A stretch of 32,749 nt of DNA, from positions 1 through 32,749 of the forward strand of contig JAHBTD010000008.1 in NCBI GenBank assembly GCA_019638775.1, in the 5' to 3' direction. The notes beneath the pieces were generated by a model. It was not told the DNA's origin. It did not search any database and worked only from the letters and a program-made list of their open reading frames with translations. The DNA is from Fimbriimonadaceae bacterium (GTDB lineage: Bacteria; Armatimonadota; Fimbriimonadia; Fimbriimonadales; Fimbriimonadaceae). A program made the position numbers and the translations under genes. Positions 7,454 through 15,003 of this stretch are shown in pieces (the stretch's first letter is position 1; every line of letters starts with the position of its first letter).

Positions 7454-8299
7454 ATGAGACCAATACTATCGATCGCCGTCGCGATGGTCCTGTTCCTCGC
7501 AGGCTGTGTCGACTCGAAGGAGACACGAAGCGGTGCGCCCTCTGCCCTGAACCAATTCGAGCCTGAGAGGCTCGATGCGCTGTTCAGTCACCCTTCCCCC
7601 GATTCCATCCCCGGCGGACAACGCGGAGAGCAGATCCGGTTAGGCTATCAGCTGGTCGTCCATACTCAGGAATTTGCCGCGCCCTACGTAGGCAACCGAC
7701 TCACCTGTGCGAATTGCCATTTAGACGCAGGGCTCGATCCCAATTCAGCGTCCTACGTCGGCCTCTCGCGGGCCTATCCCGAATATCGTGCGCGGACCGG
7801 GCGCGTCGTGACGCTGGCCGACCGCATCAATGACTGTTTCGAACGCAACTTGAACGGCAAGCCGATTCCGCAAGACAGTCACAAACTGCAAGCGATCGTC
7901 GCCTATATCGAATGGTTGTCGAAGGATGTGCCGGCCGGCAGCCGGATGGCCTGGCGGGGGATTCCCACCATTCAATCGCCCAAGCCGCCGGACGCGGTGA
8001 ATGGAGTCAAGGTGTTCACCGCCCGTTGTGCCTTTTGTCACGGAGCCGACGGACAGGGCACGATGGCGGGGCCACCCCTGTGGGGACCTCAGTCCTACAC
8101 GCTGGGCGCGGAGCTGGTCCGTGTTCCGGTAGCGGCTGCGTTCATCAAGTCGAACATGCCGAGAACCAGGGGATGGGCTCTCTCGGATCAGGATGCATAT
8201 GACGTCGCGGCCTACATCAACGCGCAACCACGCCCGGACTTTCCCGATAAAGGCCAGGATTGGCCGAAGGGAGGAAAGCCGGCGGATGTGCCCTACTAA
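7454..8299 (+). CDS. Di-haem cytochrome c lipoprotein, TsdA (thiosulfate dehydrogenase)-like
   Basis: A 281-residue lipoprotein (lipobox LAGC, C18). It has two cytochrome domains with haem sites C85-A-N-C88-H89 and C192-A-F-C195-H196. The segment after haem 1 (YPEYRARTGRVVTL, then DRINDCFERNLNGKP) matches the TsdA family, including C128, which sits where TsdA has its unusual cysteine ligand to the active-site haem. M235 in SNMP is placed as the ligand of haem 2. TsdA oxidises thiosulfate to tetrathionate or runs the reverse reaction. The neighbouring sulfite-oxidase-like gene supports sulfur chemistry, but relatives of this family may act on other substrates. Confidence 0.8.
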   Translation: MRPILSIAVAMVLFLAGCVDSKETRSGAPSALNQFEPERLDALFSHPSPDSIPGGQRGEQIRLGYQLVVHTQEFAAPYVGNRLTCANCHLDAGLDPNSASYVGLSRAYPEYRARTGRVVTLADRINDCFERNLNGKPIPQDSHKLQAIVAYIEWLSKDVPAGSRMAWRGIPTIQSPKPPDAVNGVKVFTARCAFCHGADGQGTMAGPPLWGPQSYTLGAELVRVPVAAAFIKSNMPRTRGWALSDQDAYDVAAYINAQPRPDFPDKGQDWPKGGKPADVPY

Positions 8300-8403
8300 G
8301 TACATGCCCTGTGGCTCGTGAAACAGATCCCGGCCCGACGTCGGAGATAGTGAACCATCGGAAGCCACGCACGAGCGGCCGCAGACCGGAAGAGGAGAGG
8401 GAG

Positions 8404-8802
8404 ATGAAGCTGAGTGTGGCCTATCAGGGAGGCGCCCGCTACGACATTCTCAGCGACCGGCATCGCGTCGTCACGGACCAACCGGTCGACGATGGCGGCG
8501 CCGACGCGGGCATGAGTCCTGTGGAGTTGTTTGTGGGATCTGTGGCCGGCTGTGTGGGCTATTTCGTGGGTAACTTTTGCGCGCGACACGACATTTCCCG
8601 TGACGGCCTGAAAGTGGAGGCGGAGTGGACGATGGCGGAACAGCCTCACCGTGTCGGGCAGATTCATCTGTCGATCAGGCTGCCCCACCGGATCACGCCG
8701 GAATTGAAAGAACGATTGTTGAAAGTCGCTCACGGATGTACGGTGCATCAATCGGTCGTGGTGCCGACGGGCATTGCGATTGAGTTGAATCCTCATACGT
8801 AG
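8404..8802 (+). CDS. OsmC/Ohr-family protein
   Basis: A 132-residue protein with the OsmC fold. The two redox cysteines are C50 in GSVAGCVGYF and C112 in HGCTVHQS, the pair that reduces organic hydroperoxides in OsmC and Ohr. The start is ATG 8404 after GGAAGAGGAGAGGGAG; the frame upstream of it has no family similarity. It lies between the TsdA-like cytochrome and the sulfite-oxidase-like gene, so a role with sulfane-sulfur or persulfide species is also conceivable. Cytoplasmic, no signal peptide. Confidence 0.87.
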   Translation: MKLSVAYQGGARYDILSDRHRVVTDQPVDDGGADAGMSPVELFVGSVAGCVGYFVGNFCARHDISRDGLKVEAEWTMAEQPHRVGQIHLSIRLPHRITPELKERLLKVAHGCTVHQSVVVPTGIAIELNPHT

Positions 8803-8833
8803 CTGGCGATGGAGGCAGGATGAAAGGACGATC

Positions 8834-10015
8834 ATGGCGGTGACGCGGCGGGCGTTGTTCGAACGGGTACTGCAAGGCATCGGAGCGGGTGTGGTGGCGG
8901 GCGCCGTCGACCGAGCGCTCGCCGATAGCCCGGTTGAGACGACCGGACAGGCGAGCGGCCCGCTCACCGTTCGTGTTTCCCGGCCGTTCGACGCGGAAAC
9001 GCCGGTGCGGGAATTTACCTCCTGGTTGACCGCCAATGAACGGTTTTTTGTGCGCAGTCACTTCGGGCCACCCAGTGCGGAGGCCATTGAGCCGGAGTCG
9101 TGGCGTCTGACGGTGAAGGGACTCGTGAAAGATGAGTTGACGCTGAGTCTGTCCGAGCTGAAGAAGTTCGAGTCGGTGACCGTCGCCGCTGTGTTGCAAT
9201 GCAGTGGCAACGGTCGCGCGCACCATCGCCCTAAGGTTCCCGGTGTCCAATGGGAACGGGGCGCGGCTGGAAATGCGCAATGGACCGGGGTGCGTTTGCG
9301 CGACGTCTTGCAACGTGCCGGCGTGAAGCCGCAAGGACTGCATGTGCAACTGCAAGGCGCGGATCGCCCGGCTCTGCCCAGCGTGCCCCTGTTCACGCGA
9401 AGTATTCCCATCGCCAAAGCGCTCCATCCGGATACGCTTCTTGCCTATGAAATGAATGGTCGCCCTTTACCGCTCCTGCATGGCGCACCGTTGCGGGTGA
9501 TTACGCCGGGCTGGATGGCGGAATCCTGCATGAAATGGTTAACGGAGATCACCCTGCGTGCAGACGAAACGCCCGGATATTACATGCAGCAGGCCTATCG
9601 GATACCGGAGACGTCGATCCAGCCTGGGTCGGGGTTGCCGGGGAGCGTGATGGTGCCGGTCGAGCAGATGCCGGTGAAATCGCTCATCGCCGCGCCCGCC
9701 GAAGGGGACACGCTGAAAACCGGTCCGGTGACCATTCAAGGGGTGGCCTGGGCGGGTGAATCGCCGATCACCAAGGTGGAAGTCTCGTGCGACGATGGGA
9801 AGACCTGGGCGCCCGCTCGGTTGGTGGGTGAAGAACAGCCCTACGCCTGGCGGCAATGGCAATATTTGTGGAATGCGCGTCAGGTGGGTCCGACGGCGAT
9901 TCTCTGTCGGGCGACGGATGCGCAGGGGACTCAGCAACCGGAGAAGAGTCCGTGGAATCCCGGGGGGTTTTTGTGGAACGGGTGGGATCGCCTGTCTGTG
10001 ACGGTGGCCGCATGA
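8834..10015 (+). CDS. Sulfite-oxidase-family molybdopterin enzyme, Tat-exported
   Basis: A 393-residue protein. The N terminus carries a twin-arginine signal (VTRRALFERVL followed by a hydrophobic stretch). The Mo-pterin domain follows: ANERFFVRSHFG near residue 70, the molybdenum-ligand cysteine C123 in LQCSGNGR, and RVITPGWM further on. The last 120 residues form the dimerisation beta-sandwich (GVAWAGESPITKVEVS). The family oxidises sulfite to sulfate and passes electrons to cytochrome c. The stop overlaps the start of a di-haem cytochrome gene by four bases, the SorAB or SoxCD arrangement. The sequence looks closer to SorA than SoxC. Sulfite as substrate is inferred from family and partner. 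Confidence 0.88.
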   Translation: MAVTRRALFERVLQGIGAGVVAGAVDRALADSPVETTGQASGPLTVRVSRPFDAETPVREFTSWLTANERFFVRSHFGPPSAEAIEPESWRLTVKGLVKDELTLSLSELKKFESVTVAAVLQCSGNGRAHHRPKVPGVQWERGAAGNAQWTGVRLRDVLQRAGVKPQGLHVQLQGADRPALPSVPLFTRSIPIAKALHPDTLLAYEMNGRPLPLLHGAPLRVITPGWMAESCMKWLTEITLRADETPGYYMQQAYRIPETSIQPGSGLPGSVMVPVEQMPVKSLIAAPAEGDTLKTGPVTIQGVAWAGESPITKVEVSCDDGKTWAPARLVGEEQPYAWRQWQYLWNARQVGPTAILCRATDAQGTQQPEKSPWNPGGFLWNGWDRLSVTVAA

Positions 10016-10659
10016 GGGGCCTGATGGGGGAGGCGAGAAGAGCGCGAGGACGATGGTCTCCGTTGGTGGCGGGGCTGGTACTGCTCCTCGGCATCGCGGC
10101 CGGGACGGCGGCTCAAGAAGATGACAAGCATACGATCGAACCGGCGCAGGCTCGACGGGCGGTGACGTTGATTCATGCTCGTTGCGCCGTGTGCCACACG
10201 ACCGATCTCATCGTGCAACAGCGGTTGCCGCCGGATCGATGGCAGGTCACGGTCGAGAAAATGATGCATTGGGGCGCGGACCTGTCCAAGGACGAGGCCG
10301 CCGCCCTGCTTCAGTTCGTGACGGCTCGCTACCATCCGGGTGCGCCGGACCAGTTGCCGTCCATTGAAGAAGAGTTGGCGATGACGGCTCCGGCGGGAGG
10401 GCCCAGCACTGCGAGCGACGGCCCGCTAGTCGGGGTGTCGGCACGAGGCGCTGAAATGTTTGCACGGAACTGTCAAGCGTGCCATGGCGAGGGCGGGATG
10501 GGAGGCGCGGGGCCCAAATTGGCCCGCAATAAAATCTTGAAGAACGAGGGAGCGTTTTGGGAGACGGTACTCCATGGCCGAGGCCCGATGCCGGCGTGGG
10601 GCTCTGTCTTGAGTCATCAGGACATTGCAGATATCCATGCCTGGTTGGCATCACGCTGA
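10012..10659 (+). CDS. Di-haem cytochrome c, partner of the sulfite-oxidase-like enzyme
   Basis: A 215-residue exported protein (hydrophobic segment at about residues 18-33) with two haem sites: C58-A-V-C61-H62 and C154-Q-A-C157-H158. The N-terminal domain has the short form with RWQVTVEKMMHWG; the C-terminal one is a class I domain with PMPAWG as probable axial methionine. It starts in the stop codon of the molybdoenzyme gene (ATGA), so it is the likely electron acceptor. SorB of known sulfite dehydrogenases has one haem and SoxD has two; this protein resembles SoxD in haem number but is much shorter. Confidence 0.87.
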   Translation: MRGLMGEARRARGRWSPLVAGLVLLLGIAAGTAAQEDDKHTIEPAQARRAVTLIHARCAVCHTTDLIVQQRLPPDRWQVTVEKMMHWGADLSKDEAAALLQFVTARYHPGAPDQLPSIEEELAMTAPAGGPSTASDGPLVGVSARGAEMFARNCQACHGEGGMGGAGPKLARNKILKNEGAFWETVLHGRGPMPAWGSVLSHQDIADIHAWLASR

Positions 10660-10695
10660 CCGGTCGCGCAGTGGGGTGAACGAAAGGGGTGGTTC

Positions 10696-12111
10696 ATGGG
10701 TGGAAGACGGACGGTGATGATCGGGTGTGCGTTGGTCATGCTGCTGGGGCTCTTTTCATTCCCCCGCTTGCTCTTGGGCAGTGATCAGACTCGCGTCAAG
10801 GAGATGATCCAGAACAACTGTGCCGGATGTCACCGCCTGGAAGGGAAAGCGGAGTCGCGGTTCAACTTGAAGGCACCCGATCTGATTTGGGCCGGGAGTA
10901 AATATCAGCGCGCGTGGTTGCTTCGCTACCTGACCGGGAAAGAGGCGCCGCTGTATCCCAAAGGGTACCGGTGGGATTTGTCGGAGGGGCCGACGCGGCA
11001 CCCGGTCGTCACGGAGGATGAAGCCCAGGGAATTGCCGAGTATTTCGAGCAGCACAACAAGGATTCGCGGGTGACGGTGGGCGCCTTCGATGTCTCGAAA
11101 ATCAGTAAGTTCGATGCCACGTTCGGCGGGATGGCCTATAAGGCCCACGCCTGTCTCGGATGCCACCTGATCGAAGAGAACGGCAAACTGATCGGCGGAC
11201 CGCAAAGCATCTCGTTGGCCGATTCCGGGCAACGGTACAACATGGATTGGCTCTTCCGCTTCGGACAAAACCCCCAGGATTTTATCACCCACACCGGGGA
11301 GTTCCTGGCCGATGCCACGGAGCCGCAATTGCGAGCGGTCATCGGGTTTCTGGCGGTGCAAGGGGTCAAGGACTTCAAGTATTACGAACCGTGGAAGGCG
11401 CCGGAGTTCGGCATGGCAAGCGTCGATCGAGGAAAGGTGCTGTACAAAGAATATTGCGCCCAGTGCCATGGGTTCACCGGAAAGGGCGATGGTCCGGCCG
11501 CCTCGGGGTTGGACCCGAAGCCGGCCATTCATGCCAACATTCCCTTCGACAAGGTGCCGACCGACTATCTCTACAATGTGATCAATCATGGCGGCGCCGC
11601 GATGGGGAAGTCGCCGAACATGCCCTATTGGGGCTTGACCATCGGCCAGCAGGGTGTGGCCGACGTGATGGCCTATCTGAAGGCCACCTTCAAGGGCGGA
11701 GCGGACGTCGCGCAGGCAGCCGCAGGGTCCGGGGAAGGTCCGAGCGGGGTGTGCCCGCAGCCCAGGAAAACGGCGAAGGCGCCGGCCGATTTCCTGTCCA
11801 AGACCAATCCGCTGCCGCAGTCGGATGCGACCATCAAGGCGGGGAAAACGCTGTTCCTGCAGACCGCTCAGCCGGTGGCTTGTGCGATGTGCCACGGTGA
11901 GAAGGGCAATGGGCAGGGCTTCATGGGGGCGGCATTGATCCCGCCGCCCAGAAACTTCACGTGCGGCTCGATGATGAAGGATCTGCCTGACGGCCAACTG
12001 TTCTGGATCATCAAGAACGGCTCACCGGGCACCGGTATGATGTCGTTCGCCGGGTTGCCGGATGACCAGGTGTGGCAATTGATCGCCTATATCCGAAGTT
12101 TGGCGAAATGA
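10696..12111 (+). CDS. Tetrahaem cytochrome c, multi-domain
   Basis: A 471-residue exported protein built from class I cytochrome domains. Haem sites are C42-A-G-C45-H46, C153-L-G-C156-H157, C254-A-Q-C257-H258 and C396-A-M-C399-H400. A hydrophobic N-terminal segment at about residues 6-28 acts as signal or anchor. A linker rich in A, G and P (about residues 335-370) separates the third and fourth domains. The fourth domain has GSPGTGMMSF as probable axial-methionine loop and resembles the cytochrome at 13760-14335. It lies 36 bases after the sulfite-oxidase partner and may be the next electron carrier in that chain. I do not recognise a named family. Confidence 0.87.
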   Translation: MGGRRTVMIGCALVMLLGLFSFPRLLLGSDQTRVKEMIQNNCAGCHRLEGKAESRFNLKAPDLIWAGSKYQRAWLLRYLTGKEAPLYPKGYRWDLSEGPTRHPVVTEDEAQGIAEYFEQHNKDSRVTVGAFDVSKISKFDATFGGMAYKAHACLGCHLIEENGKLIGGPQSISLADSGQRYNMDWLFRFGQNPQDFITHTGEFLADATEPQLRAVIGFLAVQGVKDFKYYEPWKAPEFGMASVDRGKVLYKEYCAQCHGFTGKGDGPAASGLDPKPAIHANIPFDKVPTDYLYNVINHGGAAMGKSPNMPYWGLTIGQQGVADVMAYLKATFKGGADVAQAAAGSGEGPSGVCPQPRKTAKAPADFLSKTNPLPQSDATIKAGKTLFLQTAQPVACAMCHGEKGNGQGFMGAALIPPPRNFTCGSMMKDLPDGQLFWIIKNGSPGTGMMSFAGLPDDQVWQLIAYIRSLAK

Positions 12112-12126
12112 GTTGACTGAAGAGGT

Positions 12127-12200
12127 GCAGATGGCCGACGCGTATGGCACGAGCAAGAGATCTCCCACGGGGTCATTGCCATCGGCCATACGCGATCTGC
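12127..12200 (+). repeat. Long inverted repeat between tetrahaem cytochrome and DsrE genes
   Basis: GCAGAT (12127-12132) plus CGCGTATGGC (12139-12148) pair with GCCATACGCG (12185-12194) plus ATCTGC (12195-12200): 16 perfect pairs with a six-base bulge on the left. The bulge is part of ATGGCCGA (12131-12138), which can instead pair with TCGGCCAT (12182-12189), so two exclusive folds exist. It may be a dispersed intergenic palindrome, a terminator for the cytochrome run or a switching leader for the DsrE gene at 12265. Confidence 0.5.
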
Positions 12201-12264
12201 CGTCAGCTCCGATTGTGACGGACGAGAGATGCTTCACGAACGACGATTCACAGGAGACTGAGCA

Positions 12265-12624
12265 ATGGCGACGTTTATCATTTCCGGCAGTCGTGGTACC
12301 GACGATCCCACAATGGCGACGTTACCGTTTATGGCGGCCAAGACGGCCAAAGAGCAGGGGCATGATGTGGTGCTCTGGTTGTGGAACGAGGCCGTCACGC
12401 TGGGGCGCAAGGGCACGGCTGATCATGTGACCGGTGTGAACCTGACCCCGTTGAAGGATCTGCTGACTGCCGTGCAAGCGGCGCAGATTCCCATCTGGGT
12501 CTGCGGGGCTTGTGCCGTCGCCCGTCAAATCAGTGCTGCTGATCTCGTCGCAGGCGCCACGATCAAGGGTATGGCTGATTACATCAAGGCCGTGGCTGAG
12601 CGTGACCGGAACGTGGCATTCTGA
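12265..12624 (+). CDS. DsrE-family protein
   Basis: A 119-residue cytoplasmic protein of the DsrE/DsrF-like superfamily. It starts with MATFIISGSRGTDDP, has a hydrophobic core strand DVVLWLWNEAV, and carries two cysteines at C80 and C83 in WVCGACAVAR, where sulfur-carrying DsrE and TusD proteins have their active cysteine. DsrE-like proteins move sulfane sulfur in sulfur oxidation and tRNA thiolation; many paralogues have no known role. Its position after a sulfite-oxidase and TsdA-like block fits sulfur handling. The ATG follows a CAGGAGACTGAGCA ribosome site. Confidence 0.85.
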   Translation: MATFIISGSRGTDDPTMATLPFMAAKTAKEQGHDVVLWLWNEAVTLGRKGTADHVTGVNLTPLKDLLTAVQAAQIPIWVCGACAVARQISAADLVAGATIKGMADYIKAVAERDRNVAF

Positions 12625-12651
12625 TCCGGCATGAAAGGACAGGGGGCGCGC

Positions 12652-13707
12652 ATGGCAGGAAACGGACAAGGAAACGGCAAAGCCAAGGGGCGAAAGGACC
12701 GCGAGCCGATGGAGCCGGATACGGTGCTCGGGCCAGAGGATTTGGAGAATGACGACCTGGAGGTGATCCCCACTGCCGTGCCCCGGGTGGGCGACGGATA
12801 CGAGGCGGCGCGTGACCCCGGCGGCGCCATGGCGGCGGGATTCATCGGTGAAGCGGGCCGGATCTTGAGCGAAGAGGATCTGCGTCGTATCAATACGCCG
12901 AGGGGCCTCATCCAACTGATTAAGAGCAAGAACATCAATCTGGAAGAGGTGCGCAAGACGCTCTTATACGAACAGGAATTGCGGCAGTTACAGGTGGAGC
13001 TGGTCCGCCTGCAGCGCTGGGTGCAGTCGGATGGTCAGCGCATTGCGATTCTTGTCGAGGGGCGTGATGCGGCCGGCAAAGGCGGGACCATCCGCCGGTT
13101 CACCGAACATCTCAACCCGCGTGCGATGCGGGTCGTGGCCCTCCCGAAGCCGACGGACGACGAACGGGGGCAATGGTATTTTCAGCGGTACATCCGGCAA
13201 CTGCCCAACAAGGGCGAAATCGTCTTCTTCGATCGGAGTTGGTACAACCGGGCCGTGGTGGAGCCGGTCATGGGATTCTGCAGCAAAAAGGAGCACCAGC
13301 GGTTCCTGCAGCAGGTGACGGAATTCGAGCACATGCTGTACGAAGACGGCGTCACGATCATCAAGTTCTGGTTCTCGATTTCCAAGGAGGAGCAGGCAAA
13401 ACGGTTTGAGGCCCGCCGGCAGAATCCGCTCAAACAGTGGAAGCTGAGCCCGGTCGACGAAAAGGCGCAGGAGATGTGGGATTCCTATACGCGCTTCAAG
13501 GAAGAGATGTTCAGCAAAACCCATACGACGTTCAGCCCATGGATCATCGTGAAGGCGAACGATAAGCAGGCGGCTCGCCTGGAAGGTCTGCGGTATGTCT
13601 TGAATCTCCTCCCGTACAGGGGGAAGGATGAAGCGCAGATTCGCCTCACGCCGGATCCCAACGTGATCACCCGTTTTCATCGGAAGATGGCGGAACTGGA
13701 TTTCTGA
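12652..13707 (+). CDS. ppk2: Polyphosphate kinase 2
   Basis: A 351-residue PPK2 of the one-domain, NDP-specific type. The Walker A region is E136-GRDAAGKGG with K143, the lid and Walker B segments include FFDRSWYNRAVVEPVMG, and RRQNPLKQWKLSP follows as in the family. These enzymes use polyphosphate to phosphorylate GDP or ADP, or run in reverse. The first 60 residues are charged and glycine-rich and look disordered. The start at 12652 is preferred over 12631 because an AGGGGG element precedes it, while nothing precedes 12631. An energy-storage role would suit the stress-related genes further right. Confidence 0.9.
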   Translation: MAGNGQGNGKAKGRKDREPMEPDTVLGPEDLENDDLEVIPTAVPRVGDGYEAARDPGGAMAAGFIGEAGRILSEEDLRRINTPRGLIQLIKSKNINLEEVRKTLLYEQELRQLQVELVRLQRWVQSDGQRIAILVEGRDAAGKGGTIRRFTEHLNPRAMRVVALPKPTDDERGQWYFQRYIRQLPNKGEIVFFDRSWYNRAVVEPVMGFCSKKEHQRFLQQVTEFEHMLYEDGVTIIKFWFSISKEEQAKRFEARRQNPLKQWKLSPVDEKAQEMWDSYTRFKEEMFSKTHTTFSPWIIVKANDKQAARLEGLRYVLNLLPYRGKDEAQIRLTPDPNVITRFHRKMAELDF

Positions 13708-13759
13708 CTCCGATCAGGTACGCGGCCGATCAGAGGTGTGTCCCCGGAGGGGGCGAGGT

Positions 13760-14335
13760 ATGGTGGAGCGAAGAGGAAGTCTGGCGGTGTCGGCGATGCC
13801 GCTTGTCGCGCTGCTCTGTGGTTCGTCCCTGGCGTGGGCGGCCGGGCATGATCTCATGCGGCCTCGCGTCCCGGCGGACAAGATGGCGGAAGCTCGGGCT
13901 CTGAGAAGCCCAGTGCCGGACTCACCTCAGACCATTGAACAGGGCAAAGCGCTCTATGCGGGGAAAGGCACCTGTATCAATTGTCATGGAGCGGAAGGGG
14001 ACGGCAATGGCCCGCTCGCGGCTCAGCTCAATCCTGCGCCTCGCAACTTCCAGCATCATGGATTCTGGCGCCATCGGACGGAAGGCGAAATCTTCTGGGT
14101 GATCAAACATGGGTCCCCGGGGACCAGTATGGTCGGTTTCGGCGAGCAACTCACCGACGAGGAGATCTGGGCCTTGATTCACTACGAGCGGACCTTCCGA
14201 CGTCATCATGGCATGCGCGGACGCGGCCCAATGGGGCACGGGGGCATGCGCGACTCCCGCAAGAGCGATCGTGGGAATGGAGCTGAGGAGGACTCCGTGG
14301 CGACAGAGACGCCGTCGTCGCCGGAAAAAGAGTGA
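13760..14335 (+). CDS. Monohaem cytochrome c with His/Met-rich tail
   Basis: A 191-residue exported cytochrome c. The signal peptide ends at about residue 28 (AWA). The haem site is C72-I-N-C75-H76, with the axial-methionine loop HGSPGTSMVGF. After the fold ends at about residue 150 there is a tail RRHHGMRGRGPMGHGGM rich in His, Met and Gly, which could bind copper or another metal, and a charged low-complexity end. The domain is most like the fourth domain of the tetrahaem cytochrome. GGAGGGGGCGAGG precedes the ATG. Confidence 0.87.
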   Translation: MVERRGSLAVSAMPLVALLCGSSLAWAAGHDLMRPRVPADKMAEARALRSPVPDSPQTIEQGKALYAGKGTCINCHGAEGDGNGPLAAQLNPAPRNFQHHGFWRHRTEGEIFWVIKHGSPGTSMVGFGEQLTDEEIWALIHYERTFRRHHGMRGRGPMGHGGMRDSRKSDRGNGAEEDSVATETPSSPEKE

Positions 14336-14693
14336 ATGGGTCCCAACGCGCCGTCTGCTGTATCTTCCTCCGCTCCCTTCGCAGATTGATCACCACCTCC
14401 AATAGACCGTGAAGTCCCGCAATGAGCTCGGCGTACCGGCCGGGGTGCCTCCGTCGACCGTTGCCACTGATGCGTTTTGCGACAGTGCCGCGTTCCTGCG
14501 GTTCTGGAATTCCCCAGTCGAGCTAGGGATCGCGCATGTTGCTGCGCGACGCACGGAAAATCCTCGCCAAAGTCGCCATTTGTCTCCGGTGCAGGCCTCG
14601 GTGCCTGGCACGTCCTCTGCTTTCTCCAAGAGCGGGTGGTAACCGCGCATACCGATGCCCGATTCATACATTAGCCGGGAAGGAGACAGCACC
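14336..14693. other. Intergenic region upstream of the YtxH/oxidoreductase operon
   Basis: A 358-base gap. Its right half holds a -24/-12 promoter at 14606-14621. Its left end (about 14340-14447, - strand) holds a 36-codon open stretch reading RYAELIAGLHGLLEVVINL and then RRERRKIQQ, which resembles the basic C-terminal tail of family 2 glycosyltransferases. Stops appear upstream and no further domain is visible, so at most it is a gene relic. Nothing else coding is seen. Confidence 0.45.
14606..14621 (+). promoter_or_regulatory. Sigma-54 (-24/-12) promoter for the YtxH-oxidoreductase operon
   Basis: TGGCACGTCCTCTGCT matches the -24/-12 consensus TGGCAC-N5-TTGCT with one mismatch and has the required GG-N10-GC spacing (GG at 14607-14608, GC at 14619-14620). 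It is on the coding strand, 72 bases before the ATG at 14694, leaving a leader of about 60 bases. An enhancer-binding activator would be needed; none is in the window. Confidence 0.62.
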
Positions 14694-15002
14694 ATGGCCG
14701 ATCAGAGTCACAATTGTTCAGGTGCCGGGATGTCGATCGCGTTTCTCAGCGGTGCCGTGCTGGGGGCGATAGCCGCCGTTCTGTATGCGCCCAAGTCCGG
14801 CGTCGAAACGCGTGCGGCATTACGTGGGTATGCGCGCCGCACGGAGGAAGAGATGTTGGAGAAAGCTCGGGAGGTTCGACAAGACATCTCTCACAGCGTC
14901 GATGAAGCGAAACGGTACTTGAAGGAAACCGAGGCGACGATTGCCGCGGCAGTGGCGGCCGGCAAAGAAGCTTTCAAGAAGGAGCGGGCGGATCGAGCCT
15001 GA
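14694..15002 (+). CDS. YtxH-domain small membrane-associated protein
   Basis: A 102-residue protein. Residues 10-32 form one hydrophobic, glycine/alanine-rich helix (FLSGAVLGAIAAVLYAPKSG), the hallmark of YtxH-type proteins; the rest is a long charged amphipathic helix that could form a coiled coil. Family members in other bacteria are linked to general stress responses, with unknown mechanism. It is the first gene after the -24/-12 promoter, and its stop is one base from the oxidoreductase gene, so it should be co-expressed with that enzyme. GAAGGAG lies upstream of the ATG. Confidence 0.83.
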   Translation: MADQSHNCSGAGMSIAFLSGAVLGAIAAVLYAPKSGVETRAALRGYARRTEEEMLEKAREVRQDISHSVDEAKRYLKETEATIAAAVAAGKEAFKKERADRA

Positions 15003-15003
15003 G

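Noticed and set aside
8834-10659. SoxCD assignment for the molybdoenzyme and cytochrome pair
   Set aside because: No other sox gene is nearby, the enzyme's N-terminal blocks look SorA-like, and the cytochrome is much shorter than SoxD.
10756-11997. 413-codon open frame on the - strand
   Set aside because: It is antisense to the tetrahaem cytochrome with four intact CXXCH sites; no ribosome site or recognisable motif.
12113-12430. Open frame starting before the DsrE gene
   Set aside because: Its first part is the inverted repeat and the rest overlaps DsrE out of frame; product is low-complexity.
13715-13736. Direct repeat CCGATCAG before the cytochrome at 13760
   Set aside because: Eight bases repeated once in a high-GC spacer can arise by chance and there is no dyad or promoter context.
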